Source of the DNA: Candidatus Poseidoniaceae archaeon
GTDB lineage: Archaea; Thermoplasmatota; Poseidoniia; Poseidoniales; Poseidoniaceae
Direction of reading: 5' to 3'
DNA: 18,009 nucleotides
NCBI GenBank assembly: GCA_022451835.1
Contig: JAKUNX010000025.1
Location: forward strand, 1-18,009
A program made the position numbers and the translations under genes. Shown here piece after piece: positions 1-7,366 of this stretch (position 1 is its first letter; every line of letters starts with the position of its first letter). The notes beneath the pieces are model-generated. The model did no database searches, was not told the origin of the DNA, and saw only the letters and a list, made by a program, of their open reading frames with translations.

Positions 1-557
1 TCGAACTTTTGCGACTTACCGTCTCTGACTTCAACATAATTGCCAAGAATAATTGGTAAAGCATCAACATCATCTGAAACTCTGTGGCCACGAGAACTTA
101 CCATGTCCATGTCAGTACTTGCGGTAAGAGCGGAATCTCTTGCGAGTCTGCGCTCTTTTTGATTCAACTTTCTGCCCCAATTCTTCTCAACCTTTGGTCC
201 GTGAGCTCTTCTACCACCTAAAGTATGAGGATTTTGAGCACCTCTTCGCTGACCGGTTCTTCGCATGATTCTTGAGACACCTCGTCCCTTGCCCCACCAT
301 TCAACTGAATGTTTCATACCTGCCATTGGTCTCTTCTTTCCTTGATGTGGCCTTGAACCGTAAGGTTGTCTTCTGTTAGCACGGCTTGAAGCAACTGCTA
401 ACTTAACTAGATCATCTCGAAGTGGAGTTGAGAAAGACTCTGGCAGAGTTACCTTTGAACCATTTTTGACTGAAATATCAAACGTGTCTTGCAAACGACC
501 TGCATCGAGTTCATCGGCGCTGATTGTATTGGTAATATCCTTTACAGCAACTTTCAT
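1..557 (-). CDS. rpl4: Archaeal 50S ribosomal protein L4 (uL4), 3' end outside window
   Basis: Large-subunit ribosomal protein that binds 23S rRNA near the exit tunnel. Translating the minus strand from the ATG at 557 gives about 185 residues starting MKVAVKDITNTISADELDAG. They contain the hallmark basic loop of uL4: a stretch with SRANRRQPYGSRPHQGKKRP, then KHSVEWWGKGRGVSRIMRR and GRRAHGPKVEKNWGRKLN. The C-terminal part is cut off by the left edge of the window, so the gene is partial only for that reason. The start codon lies two bases after the L3 stop codon, and a G-rich Shine-Dalgarno stretch sits inside the last L3 codons, so L3 and L4 are co-transcribed and probably translationally linked. 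This is the usual L3-L4 order of the archaeal S10 operon. Confidence 0.93.
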   Translation of the reverse strand, partial: MKVAVKDITNTISADELDAGRLQDTFDISVKNGSKVTLPESFSTPLRDDLVKLAVASSRANRRQPYGSRPHQGKKRPMAGMKHSVEWWGKGRGVSRIMRRTGQRRGAQNPHTLGGRRAHGPKVEKNWGRKLNQKERRLARDSALTASTDMDMVSSRGHRVSDDVDALPIILGNYVEVRDGKSQKF

Positions 558-559
558 CT

Positions 560-1579
560 TCAGGCCCCCTGCTTGGATGCGGTACTCACATAAGTGATTT
601 CATAATCATGTAGAGTCTTGTCTGATCCTCTTGTTGGATCTCTAAATCTAATCAATCTCTTTGAAGGACCTGGTACACTACCCTTTACTAGGATATAGTC
701 TGACTTTACTTCGCCATAATGTAGGAAACCGCCAGCAGGTGTGATTGAATGTTCTTCAGGGTTAGCAACTCTAAGGATTCTCTTGTTATATTCAGTTCTT
801 TGGTGGTATCCAGTTTGGCCACCTTGCCTAATTGTCTTACGAACATATCCAGTACCGAAGTCACCCATGTTACCATGTTGTCTTCGCTTCTTGGAGTTCT
901 TGTGTGATTGAAGTTTTCCACCGAATCTTCGGATAACACCTTGCCATCCGTATCCTTTGGTTACTGCAACAATGTCAGTTAGTGCTCCTTCTTCAAAGCA
1001 ATCAGCGAAGGAAAATTCTTCCCCTAATTTTTCTTTAACGAAATTTAATTGTTCGCTGCTAGTTCCGCCATCTAATCCAATTTCCATAACATCTGGAATC
1101 TTAGTTGGAACACTAGAAATTTGACTTGGTTGAGTGGCTACGATCATACGTACTTCACACAAATCTGAATTTTCTAGGTTTTCAAAATGCTTCTCTGCAT
1201 CGTGCTCTTTACGCTCTGGCAACCTCTTGAATAGGTCGCTAAATGCATCTGCAATTTGTCCTGCATCAGCCCATGCTTCACCTACGGCTTGCTTTCCGTA
1301 AGGAGTCATTTGATATCCACGAACACCTAAAATTCTCATCTTAGGACATTCTACTACAGTAACAGGAACTCTTGTTTCTTGACCTGCAGATGGGCTTCTT
1401 GGGTTTAAATCACGAGCTAGAATGTGTGTCATGCCGGCTTTCCATCCAGCAAATCCTTGTATTCTAACTTCGCTCGCTTCGGTTTTTGGCCACGACTTAA
1501 CATGTCCAAATGGACGTCTAGCACGCTTTCGCGGGCTAAATGCCATCGAACCTCTTCGTGGGTGACTTCTCTTCGCCAT
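560..1579 (-). CDS. rpl3: Archaeal 50S ribosomal protein L3 (uL3)
   Basis: Large-subunit protein of 339 residues that binds 23S rRNA and helps shape the peptidyl-transferase region. The N terminus MAKRSHPRRGSMAFSPRKRA is typical of archaeal/eukaryotic uL3, as are the GFAGWKAGMTH segment and the basic loop KGYGWQGVIRRFGGKLQSHK followed by KKRRQHGNMG. The open frame continues 13 codons further upstream, but the ATG at 1579 is chosen because the family N terminus begins there and a strong Shine-Dalgarno GGAGG lies about seven bases before it. Length fits the archaeal family (roughly 330-350 residues). It is the first gene of the operon; the leader in front of it is long and GC-rich (see the 1600-1740 entry), which may affect its expression. 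Confidence 0.95.
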   Translation of the reverse strand: MAKRSHPRRGSMAFSPRKRARRPFGHVKSWPKTEASEVRIQGFAGWKAGMTHILARDLNPRSPSAGQETRVPVTVVECPKMRILGVRGYQMTPYGKQAVGEAWADAGQIADAFSDLFKRLPERKEHDAEKHFENLENSDLCEVRMIVATQPSQISSVPTKIPDVMEIGLDGGTSSEQLNFVKEKLGEEFSFADCFEEGALTDIVAVTKGYGWQGVIRRFGGKLQSHKNSKKRRQHGNMGDFGTGYVRKTIRQGGQTGYHQRTEYNKRILRVANPEEHSITPAGGFLHYGEVKSDYILVKGSVPGPSKRLIRFRDPTRGSDKTLHDYEITYVSTASKQGA

Positions 1580-1599
1580 TCGGATTCCTCCATTATTTC

Positions 1600-1740
1600 T
1601 ACAACGCAGGGGCCCCACCGAGAGGGCGTACGAGGGCTCTCAGGACAGGAGTAGCCGTGACACTGCGCCTCTTTCCGACGATTGCGGAACGAGACTATTG
1701 GGGTCCTCTTGGGATGGCCCATTGTGTCTGGCTACTCACC
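1600..1740. ncRNA. Candidate structured RNA or structured leader of the L3-L4 operon
   Basis: Bases 1601-1740 are about 61% G+C (86 of 140 counted) while flanking DNA is far more AT-rich. The segment can fold. 1649-1656 (GAGTAGCC) pairs perfectly with 1730-1737 (GGCTACTC), continued across a small internal loop by 1660-1663 with 1724-1727 (ACAC/GTGT). Inside this stem, 1673-1677 pairs with 1685-1689 (TTCCG/CGGAA, 7-base loop), and 1699-1702 plus 1704-1706 pair with 1718-1721 plus 1712-1714. That gives a closed stem with two hairpins, a three-way-junction shape. No convincing protein is encoded here. On the minus strand it would be a leader of about 230 bases before L3; on either strand it could be a separate small RNA. 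It does not show the signatures I know for RNase P RNA, SRP RNA, 5S rRNA or tRNA. Strand and identity are unknown. Confidence 0.4.
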
Positions 1741-1819
1741 TTTGAGCATCCATCCGACTTACCTGTGGTATATGAGTGGTTCGGTCTACATTGGGATTGT
1801 GTCAATCGATTATGCGACA

Positions 1820-1850
1820 TAGAAATAAAGAGATTTTTATGGTTTAAAGT
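1820..1850. promoter_or_regulatory. AT-rich divergent promoter region (hef right, L3 left)
   Basis: This is the only AT-rich patch in the intergenic DNA between two divergent genes. It contains ATTTTTATGG at 1833-1842, usable as an archaeal TATA box for hef (predicted start of transcription near 1863), and read on the other strand CATAAAAATC, which would place the L3 transcript start near 1810. Positions are inferred from typical TATA-to-start spacing only. Confidence 0.3.
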
Positions 1851-1900
1851 TGGTATTAATTATCATCATGCTTTTGAACCCTCGACAAGAAGATGACTTG

Positions 1901-2662
1901 ATGCCTACCGTCGTACACCCATTGCTGCAAGATGGGGTAGAGGCTAGAGCATATCAGATAAGAGCGCTAAAAAATGCTCTATCGTCGTCTTGCCTTATGG
2001 TAATGCCAACCGGTTTCGGTAAAACTGCCGTAGAATGGATGGTGATGGCAGAATTCCTTAGATTGCAAAATAAGAAAATAATCTTAATTGCTCCTACAAC
2101 TGGATTAGTTGCTCAACAACAACGAATGGCAAGAGAAATGATCGATATTGCTCCTGAAGAAATCTTGCGTTACACCGGTGAAACATCGCCTGATAAGCGT
2201 TCTGAAATTTGGGATAAAGCGCGTATTTTAATGGCAACACCGCAAGTCATTAGAAATGATGCCACTAATGGTAAAATATTACTTAATGACGTCTCATTAA
2301 TTATTTTTGATGAAGCACACCATGCTACTGGAAATCATGCTTATGCCCAAGTAGGAGACTTATACCTAAATCACAATCCAGCGGGTTTTACACTAGCGGC
2401 AACTGCAAGTCCTGGTTCAAGTAAAGCAGCTATTCTTGAAGTGGCTAAACGCTTAGGAATTGATAGGCTTGATGTCTCAATAAAAGACGAATCATTGCTG
2501 AAACCATATGCCGTGACATTACATAATGACATCATCAATGTCGAACTACCTGAATCCTTAAAGGCACTAATTTTCCCATTACAAGAACATCAAGCAAACG
2601 AAGTAGAAAGTATTCAAAGAATGGGGTTTATGGGGCCGGTAAAACACATCACTGCAAAATAA
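1901..2662 (+). CDS. hef: Hef-type helicase/nuclease, N-terminal part (SF2 helicase domain 1), ends at frameshift
   Basis: First part of the archaeal homologue of FANCM/XPF, which processes stalled replication forks and branched DNA. From ATG 1901 (MPTVVHPLLQDGVEARAYQ, matching the family start) there are 253 residues. Visible helicase motifs are Walker A PTGFGKT at 36-42, the Walker B/motif II DEAH box at 137-140 and motif III TASPG near 168-172. The frame could also start in-frame at ATG 1868, close to the predicted transcription start, or at TTG 1850; none has a clear Shine-Dalgarno. The frame stops at TAA 2660-2662, right after an AAAA run, while homology continues in the -1 frame without interruption. 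The ending is therefore a frameshift and not a natural C terminus. With the second part, the full protein would be about 856 residues, in the size range of euryarchaeal Hef. Confidence 0.85.
   Translation: MPTVVHPLLQDGVEARAYQIRALKNALSSSCLMVMPTGFGKTAVEWMVMAEFLRLQNKKIILIAPTTGLVAQQQRMAREMIDIAPEEILRYTGETSPDKRSEIWDKARILMATPQVIRNDATNGKILLNDVSLIIFDEAHHATGNHAYAQVGDLYLNHNPAGFTLAATASPGSSKAAILEVAKRLGIDRLDVSIKDESLLKPYAVTLHNDIINVELPESLKALIFPLQEHQANEVESIQRMGFMGPVKHITAK
2656..2662 (+). other. Apparent -1 frameshift point in hef (A AAA TAA)
   Basis: In the upstream frame the codons read GCA AAA TAA (stop). Moving back one base after AAA gives ATA ATC ACC GAT, so the joined protein reads THAK-to-IITDTQM style continuation (residues TAK then IITDTQM) into the second frame. 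Four consecutive A residues (2656-2659) let a lysine tRNA re-pair on AAA after a -1 slip with a stop codon next in line. One inserted A would equally restore the frame, so a mutation or a sequencing error in the A-run is the simpler explanation. Confidence 0.7.
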
Positions 2663-4470
2663 TCACCGATACTCAAATGGCTGTTAGCAGGGCAATAAAT
2701 CGTAGAGATGCAAGAGGCTATAACGCTGCCAGAAAAGTTTCTGATATTCGACGGATGCATATGCTGCTCGACTTACTAAAAACTCAAGGAATAAAAGCAG
2801 CATTAGCATTCTTAGATAAAGCCGAAACTGAAGGACGAAGTGGCGATAGAGGTACTAACAGATTTCTTGCTAAACCGGTAATTCATAACTTTAGAACGAA
2901 TGCTAAAGACTTGGAAGAGTTACACCCTAAGGCTGAAATTGTAAGATCTATGGTTGAACAGAGAATTAAACAAAACCCCTCATCAAGAATACTAATATTC
3001 ACTGAATATCGCTACACTGTAACTAACCTAATTGAATTACTGACAAATATAGAAGGGGTAAAAGTTTCACAATTTATTGGACAATCATCTAGTGGTAAGC
3101 AAAAAGGAATGACGCAAAAACAACAACTTGCAAGGCTCGATGAGTTTAGAGATGGTCAGGTCAATGTACTAGTTGCAACTTCAGTTGGTGAAGAAGGATT
3201 AGATGTTCCCGCAGCTGATTTAGTTTTGATGTATGAACCAGTGCCTAGTGCAATAAGGTCTATTCAGCGTCGAGGTAGGACCGCACGACAAAGTTCTGGA
3301 ACGGTAAAAACTCTTGTTACAAAAGATACTAGAGATCAATTTGTTAGTCATGCTGCCAAAGCAAGAGAGCGGAAAATGTACAATAATTTAGCTGAAATTG
3401 AACGTCAGGGAAGAATTCAATTTAGGCCTAATTCATCTGATGATTCTTTGTCATCATTTGAAATAAATGTAGATGGAGAAATAATTTCATCTGACAAATT
3501 CCTAGAATTAGAAACAGTTAGATTGGCATCCCTTTACCCTACTGAAAAACCTATTGAGGTCGTTGATAGTAAAACACTGCAAAGTGTGACTAACAAGAAA
3601 ACTATCATTGATGCAAAAGATAAACGGCCACGTAATCAAACCGGTTTAGATGATTTTTTTGGCAATCAAGCAGATAAAGTCTCACAATCAAGAGAACAAG
3701 AAATTGAATCTATTAATGCAGCCAATGAAATAATCGATACTTTGACAGATAACATTAGTGCTACAATTACTCTAGATCATAGAGAGGCTTCATCAACTCT
3801 ATCAGCATATATCAGTAGTCTTGGAATGACTGTACAATATGAAAACCTGACAACAGGTGATATTTTGATACATGGTGACATATTGATTGAAAGAAAGACA
3901 TCAAGAGATTTACTTACTTCAATAATTGATCAAAGGTTGTTTAAACAATGTCAACGGATGAAAAATGCTGAATTGCAGCCATTACTGTTAATTGAATTAG
4001 GTGAAATTGGCAACTCAGTTCATCCAAATGCTGTTTTAGGTGCATTAGCCCATGTTACTCTTGATTTGGGAATTCCAATACTTACTACTAAAGATTCTAT
4101 GGAATCTGCCCACCTAGTTTACTTAATTGCAAAACAAAGTGGACAATTTTCTAAAGCAATAAGAGAATTCGTCAAGTACACTGAAAATGACGAGTCTGAA
4201 GTAATCAAGTGCTGTGAGGCGGCTTCTATAGAAATTTCAAACATGGTAAATAACAATAATGAATCTGAATATTTATTGCAAAAATGGAATGATTCAGGCT
4301 TATCTAAACAAATTGAATTATTATCCTCAATAACTAATTTTGAATACAAGGTTTGTGCTAAATTGATAAATAAATATCAGTCAATAGCCGGATTTTTTAA
4401 GCAAGATTTAGATGAATTAGCAGAGGAATTGACAAAAGAAGAGTTAGCCAAAATCTCAACTATATTCTAA
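2659..4470 (+). CDS. hef: Hef-type helicase/nuclease, C-terminal part (helicase domain 2, ERCC4 nuclease, HhH)
   Basis: Continuation of hef in the -1 frame. Numbered from the internal ATG 2677 (597 residues), it shows helicase domain 2 with motif V VATSVGEEGLDVP near 165 and the arginine-finger motif VI QRRGRTAR at 197-204. The XPF/ERCC4-type nuclease follows, with LDHRE at 366-370 and the catalytic GD...IERKTSRD at about 398-411, continuing SIIDQRLFKQ. The last 50 residues (NFEYKVCAKLINKYQSIAGF and onward) look like a helix-hairpin-helix DNA-binding pair. All catalytic residues of both enzymes seem intact, which argues against long-standing decay. If no frameshifting occurs, an internal start at 2677 could give a nuclease-containing fragment lacking the ATP-binding half. 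The gene ends one base from the convergent HdrB-like gene, leaving no room for a separate terminator. Confidence 0.87.
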   Translation: MITDTQMAVSRAINRRDARGYNAARKVSDIRRMHMLLDLLKTQGIKAALAFLDKAETEGRSGDRGTNRFLAKPVIHNFRTNAKDLEELHPKAEIVRSMVEQRIKQNPSSRILIFTEYRYTVTNLIELLTNIEGVKVSQFIGQSSSGKQKGMTQKQQLARLDEFRDGQVNVLVATSVGEEGLDVPAADLVLMYEPVPSAIRSIQRRGRTARQSSGTVKTLVTKDTRDQFVSHAAKARERKMYNNLAEIERQGRIQFRPNSSDDSLSSFEINVDGEIISSDKFLELETVRLASLYPTEKPIEVVDSKTLQSVTNKKTIIDAKDKRPRNQTGLDDFFGNQADKVSQSREQEIESINAANEIIDTLTDNISATITLDHREASSTLSAYISSLGMTVQYENLTTGDILIHGDILIERKTSRDLLTSIIDQRLFKQCQRMKNAELQPLLLIELGEIGNSVHPNAVLGALAHVTLDLGIPILTTKDSMESAHLVYLIAKQSGQFSKAIREFVKYTENDESEVIKCCEAASIEISNMVNNNNESEYLLQKWNDSGLSKQIELLSSITNFEYKVCAKLINKYQSIAGFFKQDLDELAEELTKEELAKISTIF

Positions 4471-4471
4471 A

Positions 4472-5338
4472 TCAGCCACCAATTAAAATCGCTCTGGTTC
4501 TTAATTGAGCAAGTCTATCAGGGAAGTGGCCAAATGCAAAAGCAATCAATTCTGCCAAATGAACAACTGGGATGCTAGTATTCTTACCTGTCTTTTTGCC
4601 CGCTTTGGTTTGATAAGAATCTAGGTTTGCATGAGAAACTGTACATGCGCTAACAATTAGTTCTGCTCCGTTTGATTTTGCATCTGATATTACTGATGAA
4701 ATCAAAGACATTACCGGCTTCTCCAAGGTAAGTAATGAAGGTGCTCCTACACTTTGGCATTTCAAGTCATAGTTAACCGGAGTACCGCCTAAAGCGCTAA
4801 TTAGTTGTTCTAGATAATTTGGCATAAAAGGGTCATCCCCAGCACAGAATCCTGCTCTTTGCATATTTGGGCCATAGTATGGTGCAATCTTAAGTTCAAT
4901 TGGATTAATTACTGCATCGGTTACTTTATCCAAGCCAATCTCTTCAACAAGATAGTGAAGTAAGTGCCATGAATCTGCTTCACCGCGATATTCAACACCA
5001 GTTGAGCGAGCAATCAAGTTATTCAGTTGTGCTGCATAAACAGGATCATTGTTTAGATCTTCCATGGTATCCTTCATTATTCCATGACTTGTAGCGCAAG
5101 TAGTCATAATATCCAGTCCTTTTTCCTCGGCTAGAGCAAGATTTCTTGCAACCAATGCATGTTGTAGTTTGCTTGATGCTTGCTTGATGATGTTACCACC
5201 ATCACTGGTTGCCTCTGGTAATTCAATCAAATCAATTCCAAGGGTTTTGCAAAGTGGTTGAATACAATCTTCAACTTCCATTGATGCAGCTCTTGCAACA
5301 TTTCCTGGATAATATGCAATCTTGGGCATCTTAATCAC
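4472..5338 (-). CDS. HdrB/SdhE-like CCG-domain protein with most Fe-S ligand cysteines lost
   Basis: This 288-residue protein aligns along its length with the heterodisulfide reductase B subunit/SdhE family: KIAYYPGN at the N terminus, RNLALAEEKGLDIMTTC at 65-81, APYYGPNMQRAG at 152-163, GDDPFMPNYLEQL, then GAELIVSACTVSHANLD at 224-240 and IPVVHLAELIAFAFG at the end. HdrB binds two noncubane [4Fe-4S] clusters through two motifs of the form C...CC...CxxC. Here the first motif reads N13, S45-D46, C81, S84 and the second P157, S196-V197, C232, S235, so one cysteine of five remains in each. Cluster binding is therefore unlikely, although the fold appears kept. The GTG start at 5338 directly abuts the upstream gene's stop and has GAGGT five bases before it; ATG 5329 is an alternative. 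It is co-transcribed with the ferredoxin-flavodoxin-SdhB-like gene. The function is unknown. Confidence 0.82.
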   Translation of the reverse strand: MIKMPKIAYYPGNVARAASMEVEDCIQPLCKTLGIDLIELPEATSDGGNIIKQASSKLQHALVARNLALAEEKGLDIMTTCATSHGIMKDTMEDLNNDPVYAAQLNNLIARSTGVEYRGEADSWHLLHYLVEEIGLDKVTDAVINPIELKIAPYYGPNMQRAGFCAGDDPFMPNYLEQLISALGGTPVNYDLKCQSVGAPSLLTLEKPVMSLISSVISDAKSNGAELIVSACTVSHANLDSYQTKAGKKTGKNTSIPVVHLAELIAFAFGHFPDRLAQLRTRAILIGG

Positions 5339-7309
5339 TTAGAACCTCTGGTCGATTTCATTGAATAAACCTACAACTTGGTGGTGATTCTTGACCTTAG
5401 AATTGAACATATTTGGAATTTTACCAATTCCTGCAGGTGGTAGAATCAATGCTTGAAGACTTCTAATTGGAGGCCCTCCTGTTCTAGTAAATCCTAGTAC
5501 CATTCTTGCAGAGACTCCATCAAAAATATTGCTGATTAAACCTACAGGACCCAAAACTTGCCTGTATAGAGTAGTTTCATTCAATTTACCAGTCCATTTA
5601 ACACTACGGCCATACCATTTGACCAGCCTACCATGTGAGCCTCGATAATTCGTTTGATTTAGGATATAGGCTCTAATGTCATTTAATCCATTTGAAGCAA
5701 TCTTACCTTCCTGTCCATATCTTGCGATTGACGATAAATCCGCTTCTCCCCAAATTCCATTTGAATTATTAAGTGATGAAATTAATGAATTCTTGTACTT
5801 CTCACTAGACCTTGGATCCATAATTCTGTTCCACCTCTGTAGATGGACACCCGGTCCTTCATACTTGGAATCATAAGCGACTGTATCAGACATTGAATGA
5901 ACAAGATGATATGATCTAACATCACTAATCGAATGAAGTTTTACCGCGTCAGCAGAGTCCATTACCCCTACTGCAACTCCATTGATTAGATATTCACCTT
6001 CTCTTGGACTGGACGACATCCATGGTTTTGCTTTCATACGGTTTTCTTCAAACTTAGAATAATCAACCATTAAATCTCTAATTACCGGATATCCAGGGAT
6101 AGGTTCTATCTTGATTCTACCATCTGCTCCAACAACATCAGAAATACTGGTTATGTCCGCTAATGCAAGCCTTCCATTGACTCTTACACCTGAGGTTGGC
6201 GAGCCTGTTCCGTTTCCAACTCTAAAAGTTAAACTTCCATCTACACTATTCTTGACAGCCATCAGCATATCTTGGATAGAGGCATTAGCGGGTATTGAGC
6301 AAATTACTGTATCCCATCCTGATTCTGCAGCTGTTGGACAATATCGGAAAATTTCTAGTGTGACTGATAATTCAGTCTTGTCTACTGCTCTAGGTGCAAA
6401 ATCGCCAGAAACTTCTTCCTCATCACTACTACTTCCATAAGCAATCATTTGGTCTAAAAGTTCAATTTGAAGTGTACCAGAGGAATCTACGCAAGCAATT
6501 TTTGGCAATGCTTCTGCAACCCATAATGCCCAAGGAGGCTCGTAATCGACGTCGCACAACTGAATTTGGTGAACCTTGTTAGCGCCAAGTGCTTGGTACT
6601 TTTCTTCCCAATCAGTACCTGCTTTACAGAACTCATCATAAGCTGTATCACCGATAGCACAGACACTGAAATTAACACCGGAAAGGGATGGCCCTTGAGA
6701 ATTAACAGTCTGCCAAAGGGATTCAGCATTGTCTGGCATTTCACCCTCGCCCCATGTTGAAGTTATGATCAGCGTTCTCTTGTGATTAGCCAATGTAGAT
6801 ACATCAAGTCCATCCATATCATATACTGTAGGAATCAATCCATAGTTTGCTGCAAGTTTGGCGGTCTTTTCTGCCAATCCAGCAGCATTACCGGTTTGAG
6901 AGCCAAATAGAATTGCAAGAGATCTGTCACCCTCCATTAAGGCCAATAATTCTCCACTGGCTGCTCCGGAAACTGCAACGGCAGGAGCGACTGCTTCTAC
7001 TGCAACTTCTGCAACTTCTGCTGAGGCTTCTACTTCGACAACTTCTGCACCATCTGTAACCAATTCGTATTTGATAATCTCAACCGGGCAAGCTTCCGAA
7101 TCTTCCATAATTAATTCCCCATATTGAGAACCAAAATCTCCTGCTAAAGGTGCTTTACCAGTATTTCTGTCGAAGGTACCATCAGTTCTAACCGCTGCAA
7201 GAATTTTCGAAGTTTCATCCGTAACTTCGAATACTTCAGGAGCGATGTCTTCACATGCATCACAGGTGATACAATCATCTTCAATCCAAACCTTCGCGAC
7301 AACCGACAT
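5339..7309 (-). CDS. Ferredoxin-flavodoxin-SdhB-like fusion protein lacking SdhB cluster cysteines
   Basis: 656 residues in three modules. Residues 5-80 are a one-cluster ferredoxin (CITCDAC at 13-19, C74-P75, D. gigas ferredoxin type). An Ala/Val/Glu linker covers about 85-115. Residues 130-272 are a flavodoxin domain of the CysJ/cytochrome P450 reductase kind: FMN loop FGSQTGNAAG at 135-144, STWGEGEMPDNAESLW at 184-199, GDTAYDEFCKAGTDWEEK at 220-237. No FAD/NAD(P)H reductase domain follows. Residues 315-550 instead resemble SdhB/TfrB: EIFRYCP, SLTFR at 359-363, EPIPGYPVIRDLMVDYSKF at 402-420, KAKPW, KYEGP at 482-486, RIMDPR at 495-500. The [2Fe-2S] loop reads GNGTGSPTSG and LAC has become LAD384. 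The CxxCxxCxxxCP regions correspond to SYHLVHSMSD and WGEADLSSIARYGQ. The last cysteine is C337. Residues 556-656 are unrecognised. The start at 7309 has GGTGAT about six bases upstream. Confidence 0.85.
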   Translation of the reverse strand: MSVVAKVWIEDDCITCDACEDIAPEVFEVTDETSKILAAVRTDGTFDRNTGKAPLAGDFGSQYGELIMEDSEACPVEIIKYELVTDGAEVVEVEASAEVAEVAVEAVAPAVAVSGAASGELLALMEGDRSLAILFGSQTGNAAGLAEKTAKLAANYGLIPTVYDMDGLDVSTLANHKRTLIITSTWGEGEMPDNAESLWQTVNSQGPSLSGVNFSVCAIGDTAYDEFCKAGTDWEEKYQALGANKVHQIQLCDVDYEPPWALWVAEALPKIACVDSSGTLQIELLDQMIAYGSSSDEEEVSGDFAPRAVDKTELSVTLEIFRYCPTAAESGWDTVICSIPANASIQDMLMAVKNSVDGSLTFRVGNGTGSPTSGVRVNGRLALADITSISDVVGADGRIKIEPIPGYPVIRDLMVDYSKFEENRMKAKPWMSSSPREGEYLINGVAVGVMDSADAVKLHSISDVRSYHLVHSMSDTVAYDSKYEGPGVHLQRWNRIMDPRSSEKYKNSLISSLNNSNGIWGEADLSSIARYGQEGKIASNGLNDIRAYILNQTNYRGSHGRLVKWYGRSVKWTGKLNETTLYRQVLGPVGLISNIFDGVSARMVLGFTRTGGPPIRSLQALILPPAGIGKIPNMFNSKVKNHHQVVGLFNEIDQRF

Positions 7310-7366
7310 GCATAATCACCTTGGCCTTATCACGCCCTATCTCCCGTAGTCTTTGAATCTTGCTTG

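Noticed and set aside
1600..1740. RNase P RNA, SRP RNA, 5S rRNA or an intron-containing tRNA as identity of the GC-rich island
   Set aside because: Looked for the conserved cores (RNase P GAGGAAAGTCC and ACAGAA elements, the SRP GGAA tetraloop with its AGCAGCC side, 5S loop sequences, the tRNA GGTTCGA arm) on both strands and found none convincing.
1540..1896. 118-residue plus-strand frame across the L3 start and the intergenic region
   Set aside because: It runs antisense into L3, has no family resemblance and no ribosome-binding site, and covers the GC-rich foldable segment; composition explains the open frame.
5339..6400. Frameshift or assembly error as the reason for missing cysteines in the SdhB-like region
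   Set aside because: The frame is continuous, the family landmarks stay in register, and the losses are spread over all ligand sites and over both genes of the cassette; local errors would not do this.
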